DNA of 64,000 nucleotides from NCBI GenBank assembly GCA_963799425.1, contig CAWCXA010000019.1, positions 186,001 through 250,000 on the forward strand, given 5' to 3'. This DNA is from CAVWSM01 sp963799425. Lineage in GTDB: Bacteria > Actinomycetota > Actinomycetes > Jiangellales > Jiangellaceae. Shown here piece after piece: positions 26,216 through 35,059 of the stretch (position 1 is the first letter of the stretch; the number at the start of each line of letters is the position of its first letter). The position numbers and the translations under genes were made by a program. The notes under the pieces were generated by a model, which worked only from the letters and a program-made list of their open reading frames with translations, was not told the DNA's origin and made no database searches.

Positions 26216-26301
26216 TCGCCGAACATGCGATTGGCGCCCGTTTCTAAGTGAAAGCGGGCGCCAATCCCATGTTCGCGGGTCGCTTGGGGCATGTTCGGCG
26301 A
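26216..26301. terminator. large hairpin, bidirectional terminator between bL37 and rsrA
   Basis: CGAACATG (26220-26227) plus GATTGGCGCCCG (26229-26240) pairs with CGGGCGCCAATC (26255-26266) plus CATGTTCG (26268-26275), and TTTC/GAAA extends the stem toward a 5-base loop. The outer arm recurs: TCGCCGAACATGC (26216-26228) is also a perfect 13-bp match to GCATGTTCGGCGA (26289-26301). The element lies between convergent genes, so it probably stops both transcripts. Confidence 0.75.
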
Positions 26302-26320
26302 CCTGCTGACGCCGCGTGGC

Positions 26321-26593
26321 TCAGGTGCCGCTGATCTCGATGCGCAGCTCGCGAATGCGGGTGATGACGCGGGCGCGCAGCTCTGCCGGGGCCTGGTCGC
26401 GGCAGGAGCGCGCAACAAGGGCCTTGACCACTCGGTCGATGTCGAACGAGGTCAGGCACGGCCCACAGTCGTCCAGGTGATGCTGGATCTGCTCGTAGGT
26501 CAGGGTGCCCTCGTCGAGCTCCCGGTCGATGTAGAGGTAGACCCGTTGGAGCACTTCGGCACAGTCGACGTCTTCGTCCTTGCTCCAGCTCAT
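26321..26593 (-). CDS. rsrA: zinc-binding anti-sigma factor for SigR/SigH
   Basis: A 90-residue ZAS-type anti-sigma factor with the redox zinc motif His-x3-Cys-x2-Cys (HHLDDCGPC) and an upstream Cys in VDCAEVLQRV. In RsrA/RshA, oxidation of these thiols to a disulfide expels zinc and frees the sigma factor. The start ATG overlaps the sigma stop (ATGA), so the pair is translationally coupled. Confidence 0.95.
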   Translation of the reverse strand: MSWSKDEDVDCAEVLQRVYLYIDRELDEGTLTYEQIQHHLDDCGPCLTSFDIDRVVKALVARSCRDQAPAELRARVITRIRELRIEISGT

Positions 26594-27228
26594 GCCTGCT
26601 GAGCCTCCTCGGCCGCGGCACTGCGCCCGGTCGCCGAAACGGTCGCTGGAATGAGCCCGCGCTCGCGGGCGTAGTCCTCGAGTAGGTCGCGCAGCTGTCG
26701 GCGACCCCGGTGCAGCCGGGACATCACGGTCCCGATCGGGGTGCCCATGATCTCCGCGATCTCCTTGTAGGCGAATCCCTCGACATCGGCGAGGTAGACC
26801 GCCATCCGGAAGTCCTCCGGGATCTGCGCCAGCGCGTCTTTGATGTCGCTGTCGGGCAGGTGCTCGAGGGCCTCGGCCTCGGCCGATTTGAGGCCCGCCG
26901 AGGAGTGCGCCTCGGCCCGGACCATCTGCCAGTCCTCGATCTCCTCGGTGCCCGCCTGCTGCGGCTCGCGCTGCTTCTTGCGGTAGGAGTTGATGAACGT
27001 GTTGGTCAGGATGCGGTAGAGCCAGGCTTTGAGGTTGGTGCCCTCCTGGAACTGGTGGAACGCTCCGAACGCCTTGGCGAAGGTCTCCTGCACGAGATCC
27101 TCGGCGTCGGCCGGGTTGCGCGTCATGCGCAGTGCGGCGCTGTAGAGCTGGTCCAGATAGGGCAGAGCGTCCCGCTCGAAACGCGCCTCACGCGCCTCCG
27201 GGCTCTCCGTTGCTGTGTGGGAAGCCAT
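26590..27228 (-). CDS. sigR: ECF sigma factor SigR/SigH (thiol-oxidative stress)
   Basis: A 212-residue ECF sigma factor from the ATG at 27228: region 2 (NPADAEDLVQETFAKAFGAF, KAWLYRILTNTFINSYRKKQ) and region 4 (PEDFRMAVYLADVEGFAYKE, GTPIGTVMSRLHRGRRQLR). It is paired with the zinc anti-sigma factor. The frame stays open upstream; ATG 27321 has a much better ribosome-binding site (GGAGG, nine bases ahead) and would add 31 residues. That resembles the unstable long isoform SigR' of Streptomyces. The 27228 start matches the usual short form, but its ribosome-binding site is weak, so the long form may be the main one. Confidence 0.95.
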   Translation of the reverse strand: MASHTATESPEAREARFERDALPYLDQLYSAALRMTRNPADAEDLVQETFAKAFGAFHQFQEGTNLKAWLYRILTNTFINSYRKKQREPQQAGTEEIEDWQMVRAEAHSSAGLKSAEAEALEHLPDSDIKDALAQIPEDFRMAVYLADVEGFAYKEIAEIMGTPIGTVMSRLHRGRRQLRDLLEDYARERGLIPATVSATGRSAAAEEAQQA

Positions 27229-27361
27229 TGCTGGCGAGGATACCTGCCCCGTGCTACTGGGATCCCACTCCGGCCATGCCAGAACGTCACTAGACACCGT
27301 GCGCTCGGGAGTGGCGAGCATGGGGCACAACCTCCAAGAGATCCTGGAATTCCGGTTGTGG

Positions 27362-27387
27362 AACGCCTGCCATGCCAAAGGCATTCC
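27362..27387 (-). promoter_or_regulatory. SigR-dependent autoregulatory promoter of sigR
   Basis: On the minus strand GGAAT (27387-27383), 18 bases, then GTT (27364-27362). This is an exact match to the SigR/SigH consensus GGAAT-N18/19-GTT. Transcripts from it would start near 27355 and include the ATG at 27321 of the long isoform. Confidence 0.78.
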
Positions 27388-27397
27388 CCTGGTGGGC

Positions 27398-28039
27398 TCA
27401 GCCGGTCAGCCGCAGCACGAACTTCGAGACGGCCTCCACCAGGAGTTCCAGGCCCTCGCGCTGGGTCAGCGGGGCACTCGCGGGGATCTTGAACCCGTGG
27501 TCCGCGGCGGGGATGACGCTCACGTCGTACGGCCCGATCGGGAATTCCTCCGGCCTGCCGAACGGGTCCCGCTCCCCCTGCACCACCAGCGTCGGCACCC
27601 CAGATTCGAGCAGCTCGTCGGCCCGGGAACGGTCGGGGCGACCCGGCGGGTGCAGCGGGAACGCCAACGCCACGACTCCGGCCGCTCCCGTCGACAGCGC
27701 CGTGCGACAACCGACCCGGGCGCCGGCACTTCGGCCTCCGACGACCACCGGGACCTCCTTGCCGGCCTCCGCGCGTACGCCGTCCACGGTCGGCAGCCAG
27801 CCCTGGTCGAGCAGCGGCGGCCGGGGCGCCACGCGCCCGCCCGCGACACGCCACGGCTGCTCGGCGCGTACGACCGTCACACCGCGCTCGGGGAGGGTCT
27901 CGGCGAGCGCTACGAGGTCACGTGAACCGATGCCGCCGCTCGCGCCGTGGCCGAGGATGAGGACCGCGCGCGGACGCCGCGCGGGGTGGATCGTGACTCG
28001 CGCATCCCCAAGTGGTGTCGCGACGAGGGCTTCCGGCAC
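27398..28039 (-). CDS. alpha/beta hydrolase, Tex30/KANL3-like
   Basis: A 213-residue alpha/beta hydrolase with the oxyanion-loop motif ILGHGASGG, the nucleophile elbow GGRSAGARVG (Ser), and a late ADHGFK that supplies the catalytic His; QGERDPFG probably supplies the Asp. This pattern fits the small dienelactone-hydrolase/Tex30-like group. GTG 28039 gives a normal N-terminus; the longer open frame overlaps the SRAP gene. It lies 16 bases after SRAP on the same strand. Confidence 0.82.
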   Translation of the reverse strand: MPEALVATPLGDARVTIHPARRPRAVLILGHGASGGIGSRDLVALAETLPERGVTVVRAEQPWRVAGGRVAPRPPLLDQGWLPTVDGVRAEAGKEVPVVVGGRSAGARVGCRTALSTGAAGVVALAFPLHPPGRPDRSRADELLESGVPTLVVQGERDPFGRPEEFPIGPYDVSVIPAADHGFKIPASAPLTQREGLELLVEAVSKFVLRLTG

Positions 28040-28055
28040 GGTCTGCACCCTAGGC

Positions 28056-28817
28056 TCAGAGTATTGCCAGCTGCTCGTCCGCTCCGACATCCTCCGGCGG
28101 CAGCGGTGTGACCAGCTCCGGTCCGTTGTTGCGGACGTCGTTGACGAGCGGAGGGACCGGGTACGCCTCGAGTCGGCCGGGTGTGGCGGGGACAAGCAGG
28201 TCGAGCAGCGCCGAGGGGTCCCGTGGTTGCGGGCCGAGCCACTCCGCGTAACGGTCCGCCTCGATCATCAGCGGCATCCGGTCGTGGATCTCGCCGAGCG
28301 CGTCCTCGGCCGTCGTCGTCAGTACGGCGCACGACCACACGAACGCGCCCGGATCGTCATCGTCGACGACCGTGGGATCGCGCCAGATCTCGTACAAGCC
28401 CGCCATCGCCAGCACCCCGCCGTCGCGCGGGCGGATGAAGAAGGGCTGCTTTCGGCCTCGCGTCTCGCCGTACCACTCGAAGTACCCATCCGCCGGCAGG
28501 AGGCAGCGACGCACCGCGAACGCACGCTTGAACGCCGGCCTGTCCTGCACCGACTCCATGCGCGCGTTGATGAGCCGACTGCCGATCGACGTGTCCTTGG
28601 CCCAGGACGGGACCAGTCCCCACCGAACGACAGTGAGGCGGCGCTGTGCGGGAGCCGAGCGATCCTCCCGCGGTGGCCGCGCAACAACGGCGTACACATC
28701 CTTGGTCGGCGCCACGTTGTAGTCCGGCGCGAGGCGCTCACGCACGTCGATCCGGTCGACCTCGAACTCCTCCGCGAGGTCGTCGGGGTTACGGCTCGCG
28801 GCATACCTCCCGCACAT
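28056..28817 (-). CDS. SOS response-associated peptidase (SRAP, YedK/HMCES family)
   Basis: A 253-residue protein beginning MCGRYA, where Cys2 is the residue that crosslinks to abasic sites in single-stranded DNA after Met removal. Other family landmarks are NVAPT, RWGLVPSWAKD, LINARMES, GYFEWY and IHDRMPLMI (active-site His). The start at 28817 is fixed by the need for Cys at position 2. It sits between sigR and aroA as in mycobacteria (Rv3226c). Confidence 0.94.
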   Translation of the reverse strand: MCGRYAASRNPDDLAEEFEVDRIDVRERLAPDYNVAPTKDVYAVVARPPREDRSAPAQRRLTVVRWGLVPSWAKDTSIGSRLINARMESVQDRPAFKRAFAVRRCLLPADGYFEWYGETRGRKQPFFIRPRDGGVLAMAGLYEIWRDPTVVDDDDPGAFVWSCAVLTTTAEDALGEIHDRMPLMIEADRYAEWLGPQPRDPSALLDLLVPATPGRLEAYPVPPLVNDVRNNGPELVTPLPPEDVGADEQLAIL

Positions 28818-28894
28818 GCCCACCACTCTGCCAGCAGCAAAGTCAGTATCTTCTCGAGGTTCGCGAAGGGCTCAATCGTGGTAACCACTACTGC

Positions 28895-29446
28895 ATGAGT
28901 CTCGTTCGCCTGATCGCGCGGCCCATGATCGCCTCGTCGTTCGTGTGGGCGGGGGTCAAGAGCCTGCGGAGCCCCGGCCCACAAGCCGCCAAGTCGGAGC
29001 CCATCGCCGAACGCGTCAGGCCCGTCCTGGAGAGGTCCCCGGTGCCGATCCCCACCGACACCAAGTCGCTCGTCCGCGTCAACGCCGGCATCCAGGTCGC
29101 GGCCGGCGCGATGCTCGCGCTCGGCTGGTTCCCGAGGGGGGCGGCGCTTGTGTTGGCCGGCTCGATGGTGCCGACGACGCTCGCCGAACACGCCTTCTGG
29201 GAGTCCGACAGCGTGTCCGAGCGCAACGCCCAGCTCACGCACTTCCTGAAAGACGTGTCACTCGCCGGTGGACTGCTCATTGCCGGCTTCGACACCGCCG
29301 GCAAACCTGGCCTGGCCTGGCGCGCCAGGCACGCAACTGTCGACGCGAAGCGAACCGCCAGGATGGCTCGGCGCGAGGCGGCTCTTGCAAGTCGGACGGC
29401 CCGGGCGCAGGTGGCCCAGAAGGCGCATGACCTCGTCACCCGCTAA
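28895..29446 (+). CDS. DoxX family membrane protein
   Basis: A 183-residue protein with DoxX-type segments (RLIARPMIASSFVWAGVKSL, AGAMLALGWFPRGAALVLAG, FLKDVSLAGGLLIAGF) and a basic C-terminal tail rich in Arg and Ala. Actinobacterial DoxX proteins are associated with oxidative stress and thiol metabolism, which would suit the sigR neighbourhood, but the exact role is unknown. It is divergent from SRAP. Confidence 0.87.
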   Translation: MSLVRLIARPMIASSFVWAGVKSLRSPGPQAAKSEPIAERVRPVLERSPVPIPTDTKSLVRVNAGIQVAAGAMLALGWFPRGAALVLAGSMVPTTLAEHAFWESDSVSERNAQLTHFLKDVSLAGGLLIAGFDTAGKPGLAWRARHATVDAKRTARMARREAALASRTARAQVAQKAHDLVTR

Positions 29447-29492
29447 AGCGGCCCGCCCGGCGAGCGGCGGACTCCCCATTAGGCTCGAACGC

Positions 29493-30776
29493 GTGATACA
29501 CGAGCTCTGGGACGCACCAACGGCAACTGGACCAGTCGACGCGACGGTCGAGCTGCCTGGCTCCAAGTCGGTCACCAACCGCGCGCTCGTGCTCGCCGCC
29601 CTCGCCGACTCGCCAAGCCGCCTGCGGCTCCCGCTGCGCGCCCGCGACACGCTGCTCATGGTTGGAGCGCTGCGCGCGTTGGGCGCAACCATCACAGATC
29701 ACGGCGACGACTGGATCGTCACGCCCGGCCGGTCGCAAGGCGATGCCCGCGTCGACTGTGGCCTCGCGGGCACCGTCATGCGTTTCGTCCCGCCCGCCGC
29801 GGCATCACTGGCGACTGGCGACGTCACGTTCGACGGCGACGAGCAGGCGCGCGTACGGCCCATGGGCCGGATCCTCGACGCGCTACGCGCTCTCGGCTCC
29901 AGCATCGACGACGGCGGGCGCGGGTCGCTCCCCTTCGTGCTTCATGGCAGTGGGTCGCTCCCGGGCGGTGCGGTCACTATCGACTCGTCCGCATCGTCGC
30001 AGTTCGTGAGCGGGTTGCTCCTGGCAGGGGCGAGCTACGACAAGGGCATCACCGTCCACCACGACGGCAAGCCGATCCCGTCACTCCCCCACATCGACTT
30101 GACGGTCGCGATGCTCCGCTCCGCCGGAGCCGAGGTCGACGACCTCGAGCCCAACACCTGGCGCGTCGAGCCTGGACGCCTGAGCGGCCTGGACCTGACC
30201 ATCGAGCCCGACCTGTCCAACGCCGCGCCATTCCTAGCTGCGGCTCTAGTCACGGGCGGCACCATCAGGGTCAACGGCTGGCCTCGCAGGACCCCGCAGG
30301 CCGGGGACGCCTTGCGGGACCTCCTCGCTCGGATGAACGCCGACGTCACACTCGACGACAACGCGCTGACAATCCGTGGCAACGGTGCCATCCACGGCAT
30401 CGACGCCGACCTGCACGAGGTGGGCGAGCTGACGCCCGTGATCGCCGCGTTGGCTGCACTCGCAGAGTCACCCAGCCGGCTGCGGGGCATCGCACACCTG
30501 CGCGGCCACGAGACCGACAGGCTCGCCGCACTCGCGACCGAGCTCAATGGTCTCGGCGGCGAGGCCACCGAGACCGAGGACGGCCTTGCCATCGAGCCGC
30601 GTCCGCTCCGTGGCGGCGTGTTTGCGAGCTACGCCGACCACCGCATGGCGCAAGCCGGGGCAGTCATCGGCCTCGCAGTCCAAGGCATCCAGGTGACAGA
30701 CATCGCGGCCACGAGCAAGACACTGCCCGACTTCCCAGGGATGTGGACAGAGATGTTAAGCGGTCCGGCGGAGTGA
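29493..30776 (+). CDS. aroA: 3-phosphoshikimate 1-carboxyvinyltransferase (EPSP synthase)
   Basis: A 427-residue EPSP synthase of the shikimate pathway, joining shikimate 3-phosphate and phosphoenolpyruvate. Landmarks: PGSKSVTNRALVLAAL (substrate Lys), LAGTVMRF, DSSASSQFVSGLL, EPDLSNAAPFLAAALV, HETDRLAALATELN and SYADHRMAQAGAV. GTG 29493 is the chosen start; the frame is open further upstream over the DoxX end. The stop overlaps the rsgA start (GTGA). Confidence 0.97.
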   Translation: MIHELWDAPTATGPVDATVELPGSKSVTNRALVLAALADSPSRLRLPLRARDTLLMVGALRALGATITDHGDDWIVTPGRSQGDARVDCGLAGTVMRFVPPAAASLATGDVTFDGDEQARVRPMGRILDALRALGSSIDDGGRGSLPFVLHGSGSLPGGAVTIDSSASSQFVSGLLLAGASYDKGITVHHDGKPIPSLPHIDLTVAMLRSAGAEVDDLEPNTWRVEPGRLSGLDLTIEPDLSNAAPFLAAALVTGGTIRVNGWPRRTPQAGDALRDLLARMNADVTLDDNALTIRGNGAIHGIDADLHEVGELTPVIAALAALAESPSRLRGIAHLRGHETDRLAALATELNGLGGEATETEDGLAIEPRPLRGGVFASYADHRMAQAGAVIGLAVQGIQVTDIAATSKTLPDFPGMWTEMLSGPAE

Positions 30777-31780
30777 GCCAAGGGCGGTACGAGCAGCACG
30801 AGGACCGGGTCCGCATCCGGCCCCAACGCGGCAAGTCTCGCCCCCGCACGAAGGAGCGCCCCGCGCATGAGGAGGCCGTTTCCGGCTTCGTCGTCGCAGT
30901 GGACCGCGGCCGCTACACCTGCCTCGTCGACGGCGAGCTCGTGACGGCCATGACAGCTCGCGAGCTCGGTCGCAAGGGTGTCGTCGTAGGCGACCGCGTC
31001 GCCCTTGTCGGCGACCTGTCGGGCGCCGCCGGAAGTCTCGCGCGGGTCGTCCGGGTCGAGCAACGCCGCACGGTCCTGCGTCGTACGGCCGATGACTCCG
31101 ACCCGGTCGAGCGTGTCATCGTCGCCAACGCCGACCAGCTAGTCATCGTCACCTCACTCGCCGATCCCGAGCCACGACCCAGGTGGATCGACCGGTGCCT
31201 GGTCGCGGCCTACGACGCCGGGCTCGATCCGCTGCTCTGCCTGACCAAGGCCGACCTGGCCGACCCGGAATCCCTGCTCGCGACGTACCGCCCCCTGGGC
31301 GTGCGTTACGTCGTGACGCAGCACGACCTCGATCCCGATACGTTGCGCGGCTACTTGATCGATCGGGTCAGCGTGCTCGTTGGACACAGCGGAGTCGGCA
31401 AGTCCACGCTCGTCAACATCCTGGTGCCAGGCGCCGACCGGGCCATCGGGGAGGTCAACGAGGTCACCGGGCGGGGCCGACACACGTCGACGAGTGCAAT
31501 CGCGCTGCACCTGCCCGAGGGAGGCTGGGTCATCGACACACCGGGGATCCGGTCGTTCGGGCTCGCGCACGTCGACCCGGCGCACCTCATCGAAGCATTC
31601 CCCGACCTGTACGAGATCACCAAGTCCTACGACGGCGGCTGCCCACGCGGCTGCACCCACGCTGCGGGCGAGCCCGAGTGCGCCCTCGACGCGGCCGTCG
31701 CGGCCGGGGTCCTGGACGCGGCGCGCGTGGCGTCGTACCGGAGGTTGCTGACCAGCCGGGAGCGGGCCGAGGGCGACTAA
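30773..31780 (+). CDS. rsgA: ribosome small-subunit-dependent GTPase A
   Basis: A 335-residue circularly permuted GTPase: OB-fold N-terminus, then G4 LTKADL before G1 GHSGVGKSTLVN and G3 DTPGIRSFG, and a C-terminal zinc knuckle with CPRGCTH and a further Cys. RsgA assists late maturation of the 30S subunit. GTG 30773 overlaps the aroA stop, so the two are coupled. Confidence 0.96.
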   Translation: MSQGRYEQHEDRVRIRPQRGKSRPRTKERPAHEEAVSGFVVAVDRGRYTCLVDGELVTAMTARELGRKGVVVGDRVALVGDLSGAAGSLARVVRVEQRRTVLRRTADDSDPVERVIVANADQLVIVTSLADPEPRPRWIDRCLVAAYDAGLDPLLCLTKADLADPESLLATYRPLGVRYVVTQHDLDPDTLRGYLIDRVSVLVGHSGVGKSTLVNILVPGADRAIGEVNEVTGRGRHTSTSAIALHLPEGGWVIDTPGIRSFGLAHVDPAHLIEAFPDLYEITKSYDGGCPRGCTHAAGEPECALDAAVAAGVLDAARVASYRRLLTSRERAEGD

Positions 31781-31782
31781 GG

Positions 31783-32250
31783 TCAGCCGACGGGGTTCCA
31801 GACCGCCGTCGAACCCGCCTCCCCGGTCACGACGACGAACCCGATCGAGATCACCGCCGCGGCCGCGGCCACCAGCCCAAGCACCGTGGCGGCCCGGCCC
31901 CGCCCCCGCCGGTTGGCGATGAAGAACGCGACGAAGGCGACCCACATGATTGAAACCGGAATGATGACCCTGTCGCCCCACATCTCGTGGTCGTTGACCT
32001 TCTCGAGCACCTCCCCGCCCAGCTCGCCTGACGCGAGGAGCGAGCGCTTGAAGTTGTAGCCGGCTTGGGTCGTCAGCGGGACCAGCGCGAGGGCGACCGT
32101 GGACAGCCCGAGCACCAGCCAGCCATAGGTGTCGCGCCACCGGGGCACCAGCGCCAAGGCGAGCACGCCGAGCGCGGCGAGCGGGACGAGCACGACCGTC
32201 GCGTGCACCAGGAGCACGTGCACTGGCAGACCGCGGAAGGTGTCGAGCAT
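31783..32250 (-). CDS. DUF2231 family membrane protein
   Basis: A 155-residue protein with four hydrophobic helices; the N-terminal GLPVHVLLVHATVVLVPLAA carries the His pair typical of DUF2231. The function is unknown; a heme or redox role has been suggested for related domains but is unproven. ATG 32250 is preferred. It converges with rsgA and is divergent from hisN. Confidence 0.82.
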   Translation of the reverse strand: MLDTFRGLPVHVLLVHATVVLVPLAALGVLALALVPRWRDTYGWLVLGLSTVALALVPLTTQAGYNFKRSLLASGELGGEVLEKVNDHEMWGDRVIIPVSIMWVAFVAFFIANRRGRGRAATVLGLVAAAAAVISIGFVVVTGEAGSTAVWNPVG

Positions 32251-32355
32251 GAGTCGCACCGCCTGTCCATCACAGACCAAAAGCAACCAAGGCGAGACCA
32301 ATAGTGGCGCAAGCAAGCGTGATTGTGCGGTAACTGTGCATATACGCTCCGCATC

Positions 32356-33144
32356 ATGCCCCGCCCTGTGTCATTCGACGACGATCTCCGCCTCGCGCAC
32401 CTGCTTGCCGACGACGCGGACTCCTTGACAATGTCCCGGTTCAGGGCCCTCGACCTGCGGGTCGAGACCAAGCCTGACGACACGCCGGTGACCGACGCCG
32501 ACCGCCGGGTCGAGGAGGTGCTGCGGTCAACCCTGAGCCGGGCGCGCGCGCGGGACGCGGTGGTGGGCGAGGAGTTCGCGCCGAGCGGGTGGGGACCTCG
32601 GCGCTGGGTGATCGACCCGATCGACGGTACGAAGAACTTCCTGCGCGGCGTCCCGGTGTGGGCCACCCTCATCGGACTGGTCGTCGACGGTGAGGCTGTC
32701 GTGGGCGTGGTGTCCGCACCCTCGCTCAGTCGCCGCTGGTGGGCCGCTAGGGGCACTGGGGCGTGGGTGGGCAAGAGCCTGGCCAAAGCAACTCGGTGCA
32801 CTGTCTCAGGGGTGGCCGACCTCAAGGACGCGTCGTTGTCGTACTCGTCACTTGATGAATGGGATGCCGTCGGCAAGAAGAAAGCGTTCCTTTCGCTGTT
32901 GGGCGACTGCTGGAGAACGCGCGCGTACGGGGACTTCTGGTCGTACGTACTGCTCGCCGAAGGGGCCGTCGACATCGCCGCAGAGCCAGATCTCGCCCTG
33001 CATGACATGGCGGCGCTGGTTCCGATCGTCACAGAAGCGGGCGGGCGGTTCACCGACGTCGAGGGGACACCGGGTCCGTTCGGTCGTGGGGCCGTGGCCA
33101 CCAACGGTTTGCTGCACGATGAGGTGCTCGGGCGGCTGGCCTAA
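32356..33144 (+). CDS. hisN: histidinol-phosphatase, inositol monophosphatase family
   Basis: A 262-residue Mg-dependent phosphatase with the metal-site motifs VVGEEF, DPIDGTKNF and LALHDMAAL (second Asp). The form of the sequence (KPDDTPVTDAD near the start) matches actinobacterial HisN, which removes phosphate from L-histidinol phosphate. A related inositol-phosphatase function cannot be fully excluded. It stands alone and is divergent from the DUF2231 gene. Confidence 0.9.
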   Translation: MPRPVSFDDDLRLAHLLADDADSLTMSRFRALDLRVETKPDDTPVTDADRRVEEVLRSTLSRARARDAVVGEEFAPSGWGPRRWVIDPIDGTKNFLRGVPVWATLIGLVVDGEAVVGVVSAPSLSRRWWAARGTGAWVGKSLAKATRCTVSGVADLKDASLSYSSLDEWDAVGKKKAFLSLLGDCWRTRAYGDFWSYVLLAEGAVDIAAEPDLALHDMAALVPIVTEAGGRFTDVEGTPGPFGRGAVATNGLLHDEVLGRLA

Positions 33145-33153
33145 ACGTCGCCG

Positions 33154-33486
33154 TCAGTCCTCGTCGAGGGTGGCGTCCTGCTCTGCCCCGGTGTCGAAGA
33201 ACGTGTCGAGGTAGTCGTCGGGGTCGAGGTCGCTGTCGCGGGCGAGCGCGAACACCTCGGTGCCATGGCCCGGTGGGCCGGGCAGCACAACAACCTGGGC
33301 GAAACCAAGGAACGTCGAGCCGTCGGCTTCGGCGTGCTCCTCGGCATCCTGCTCCGCCATCTGCACGGCCGCGTCGAAATCACGGGCCTCCCAGGTCGTG
33401 ATTCGTTCCTCGAAGCTGCTGCTGTCCTCCCAGAGGAAGATGCACCGCACGCCGAACCAGTGCGTCGCCGATCCGTTGACGGTCAC
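33154..33486 (-). CDS. DUF4288 domain-containing protein
   Basis: A 110-residue soluble acidic protein with HWFGVRCIFLW followed by YEER-like FEERITTWEARDFDAAVQMA, the DUF4288 pattern, and a Asp/Glu-rich tail. The function is unknown. It uses GTG 33486 and ends nine bases from the convergent hisN stop. Confidence 0.72.
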   Translation of the reverse strand: MTVNGSATHWFGVRCIFLWEDSSSFEERITTWEARDFDAAVQMAEQDAEEHAEADGSTFLGFAQVVVLPGPPGHGTEVFALARDSDLDPDDYLDTFFDTGAEQDATLDED

Positions 33487-33520
33487 AGCGCGACGCTACC
33501 GCCAGTCCGACGGTTGTCGC

Positions 33521-34780
33521 CTACTCGGCACTGACGACCGGGGTGCCGGGCTGCTCGCCGCGTGCGAGATATCTCGTGACGGAGTTGGCCACCGCCACTG
33601 TGGGCACCGCGATCACCGCGCCGAGGATGCCCGCGATCAACGACCCCACGGCGATCGACAGCACCACCGCGAGGGGATGGATGCGGACCAGGCGCCCAAT
33701 GATGAGCGGCTGCAGCAGGTGACTCTCGATCTGCTGCACGGCGACGATTCCTGCGAGCACGATCAGAGCGATGATCGGCCCCTGCGTCACGAGTGCAACG
33801 AGCACCCCGAGCGCACCAGTCACGAACGCACCGACAACGGGAACGAACGCACCGAAGAAGACGAGCACGCCTAACGGGAACGCGAGGGGAACCCGCAGAA
33901 TCACCAGCAGCAGCGTGATGAAGAAGAAGTCGATGAACGCCACTGCGAGTGTCGCTCGTACGTATCCCTGCAGCGTTCGCCAGGCTACGTTGCCCGCGCC
34001 ACGCACTGGCGGCTGGACTCGGCTCGGGAAGAGGCTGACGACCCAACGCCAGATGCGCTCGCCGTCATGAAGAAAGAAGAACAGCGTGAACAAGCCGAGC
34101 AGTGCTCCTGTCACGACCTCCGCCGCCGCGGTTGCCGCACCGATCGCGCCACTTGTGAGCCGGTCAGAGTTGTCGCTGATGGTCTGTTCGGCTCGCTCGA
34201 CGAAGTTGTCGAGCGTATCCTCCTGGATTCCGAGCGGCCCGTTGATGAGCCAGTCGCGGATCTCGCCGACGCCGTCCTCTGCGCTGTCCGCCACGTCTGA
34301 GAAGCCCGTGCCGATCTGGCCGCCGGCCACTGACAGGGTGCCGACCACGACGACAAGAAACCCGATGAAAACCGTCGCCGTCGCCGCGGAGCGTCCGAAC
34401 CCCACTCCGTTCAGCCGTCTCACTAGTGGGCGCAATCCCGCGGCGATGAACAGCGCCGCGATCACCGGGAAAACGACGACGCGCACGTTCCAGAGGAACT
34501 GAATGCTGAAGTAGACAGCCACACCGATGATGACCAGTCGCCAAGCCCACTCTGCTGCGGATCGGATGGCGTCCGGGACGGGATGCCCGCCGTGCTGCGG
34601 CTCCTCGGCCGAGGCGTCCGGCTCCACGTCGTCAACGGTGGCAGCATTGGCGTCCATCTCAGCCAGGGATGTGGGATCGTCGCCAGCCGTGCTAGCGCGC
34701 TCGGTTTCGCGTGCGGCATCCAGCCGCGCCCGCATGTCGCGAAGCCGCGCGGACCAGGCTCTCCTCGGTGCCCCGTTCAC
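33521..34780 (-). CDS. AI-2E family transporter (PerM/YdiK-like permease)
   Basis: A 419-residue protein with about 70 acidic cytoplasmic residues and then eight hydrophobic segments, including the family motif FFFLHDGERIWRWV and the late IESHLLQPLIIGRLVRIHPL. Members were named for autoinducer-2 export, but several act as ion exporters, so the substrate is open. GTG 34780 is the start. Confidence 0.88.
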   Translation of the reverse strand: MNGAPRRAWSARLRDMRARLDAARETERASTAGDDPTSLAEMDANAATVDDVEPDASAEEPQHGGHPVPDAIRSAAEWAWRLVIIGVAVYFSIQFLWNVRVVVFPVIAALFIAAGLRPLVRRLNGVGFGRSAATATVFIGFLVVVVGTLSVAGGQIGTGFSDVADSAEDGVGEIRDWLINGPLGIQEDTLDNFVERAEQTISDNSDRLTSGAIGAATAAAEVVTGALLGLFTLFFFLHDGERIWRWVVSLFPSRVQPPVRGAGNVAWRTLQGYVRATLAVAFIDFFFITLLLVILRVPLAFPLGVLVFFGAFVPVVGAFVTGALGVLVALVTQGPIIALIVLAGIVAVQQIESHLLQPLIIGRLVRIHPLAVVLSIAVGSLIAGILGAVIAVPTVAVANSVTRYLARGEQPGTPVVSAE

Positions 34781-34868
34781 GCCGTCAGCCTGACATATCG
34801 GGTGGGCGTTCGGGCGCGCAGCGTGACAGGCTCTAGGTGCACATCACGACGATCGATGGAGGACCATC

Positions 34869-35051
34869 ATGGCTGCGCCGGAGCCGAAAGAGCCCGCGGA
34901 CGACATGAAGGCTCGCTTCCGCGAGGCGCTTGAGCGCAAGCAGCAGGCGGGACGCAACGCAGGTCGCGGCCCTTCGGAAGGCGACTCCAAGGCGCACGAT
35001 GCGCACGGCCCCGCCACACACAAGCGGGAGTTCCGCCGCAAGAGCGGCTAA
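34869..35051 (+). CDS. DUF5302 family small protein
   Basis: A 60-residue, highly charged, probably unfolded protein with DDMKARFREALERKQQ in the first half and a HKREFRRKSG end, the DUF5302 signature. GGAGG (34857-34861) precedes ATG 34869. It is eight bases ahead of the next membrane protein gene and probably shares its transcript. The function is unknown. Confidence 0.85.
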   Translation: MAAPEPKEPADDMKARFREALERKQQAGRNAGRGPSEGDSKAHDAHGPATHKREFRRKSG

Positions 35052-35059
35052 CGAGCATC

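Noticed and set aside
26216..26301. CGAACATG/CATGTTCG arms as LexA (SOS) boxes
   Set aside because: A LexA box needs the two halves about four bases apart; here they are the arms of a long stem between convergent genes.
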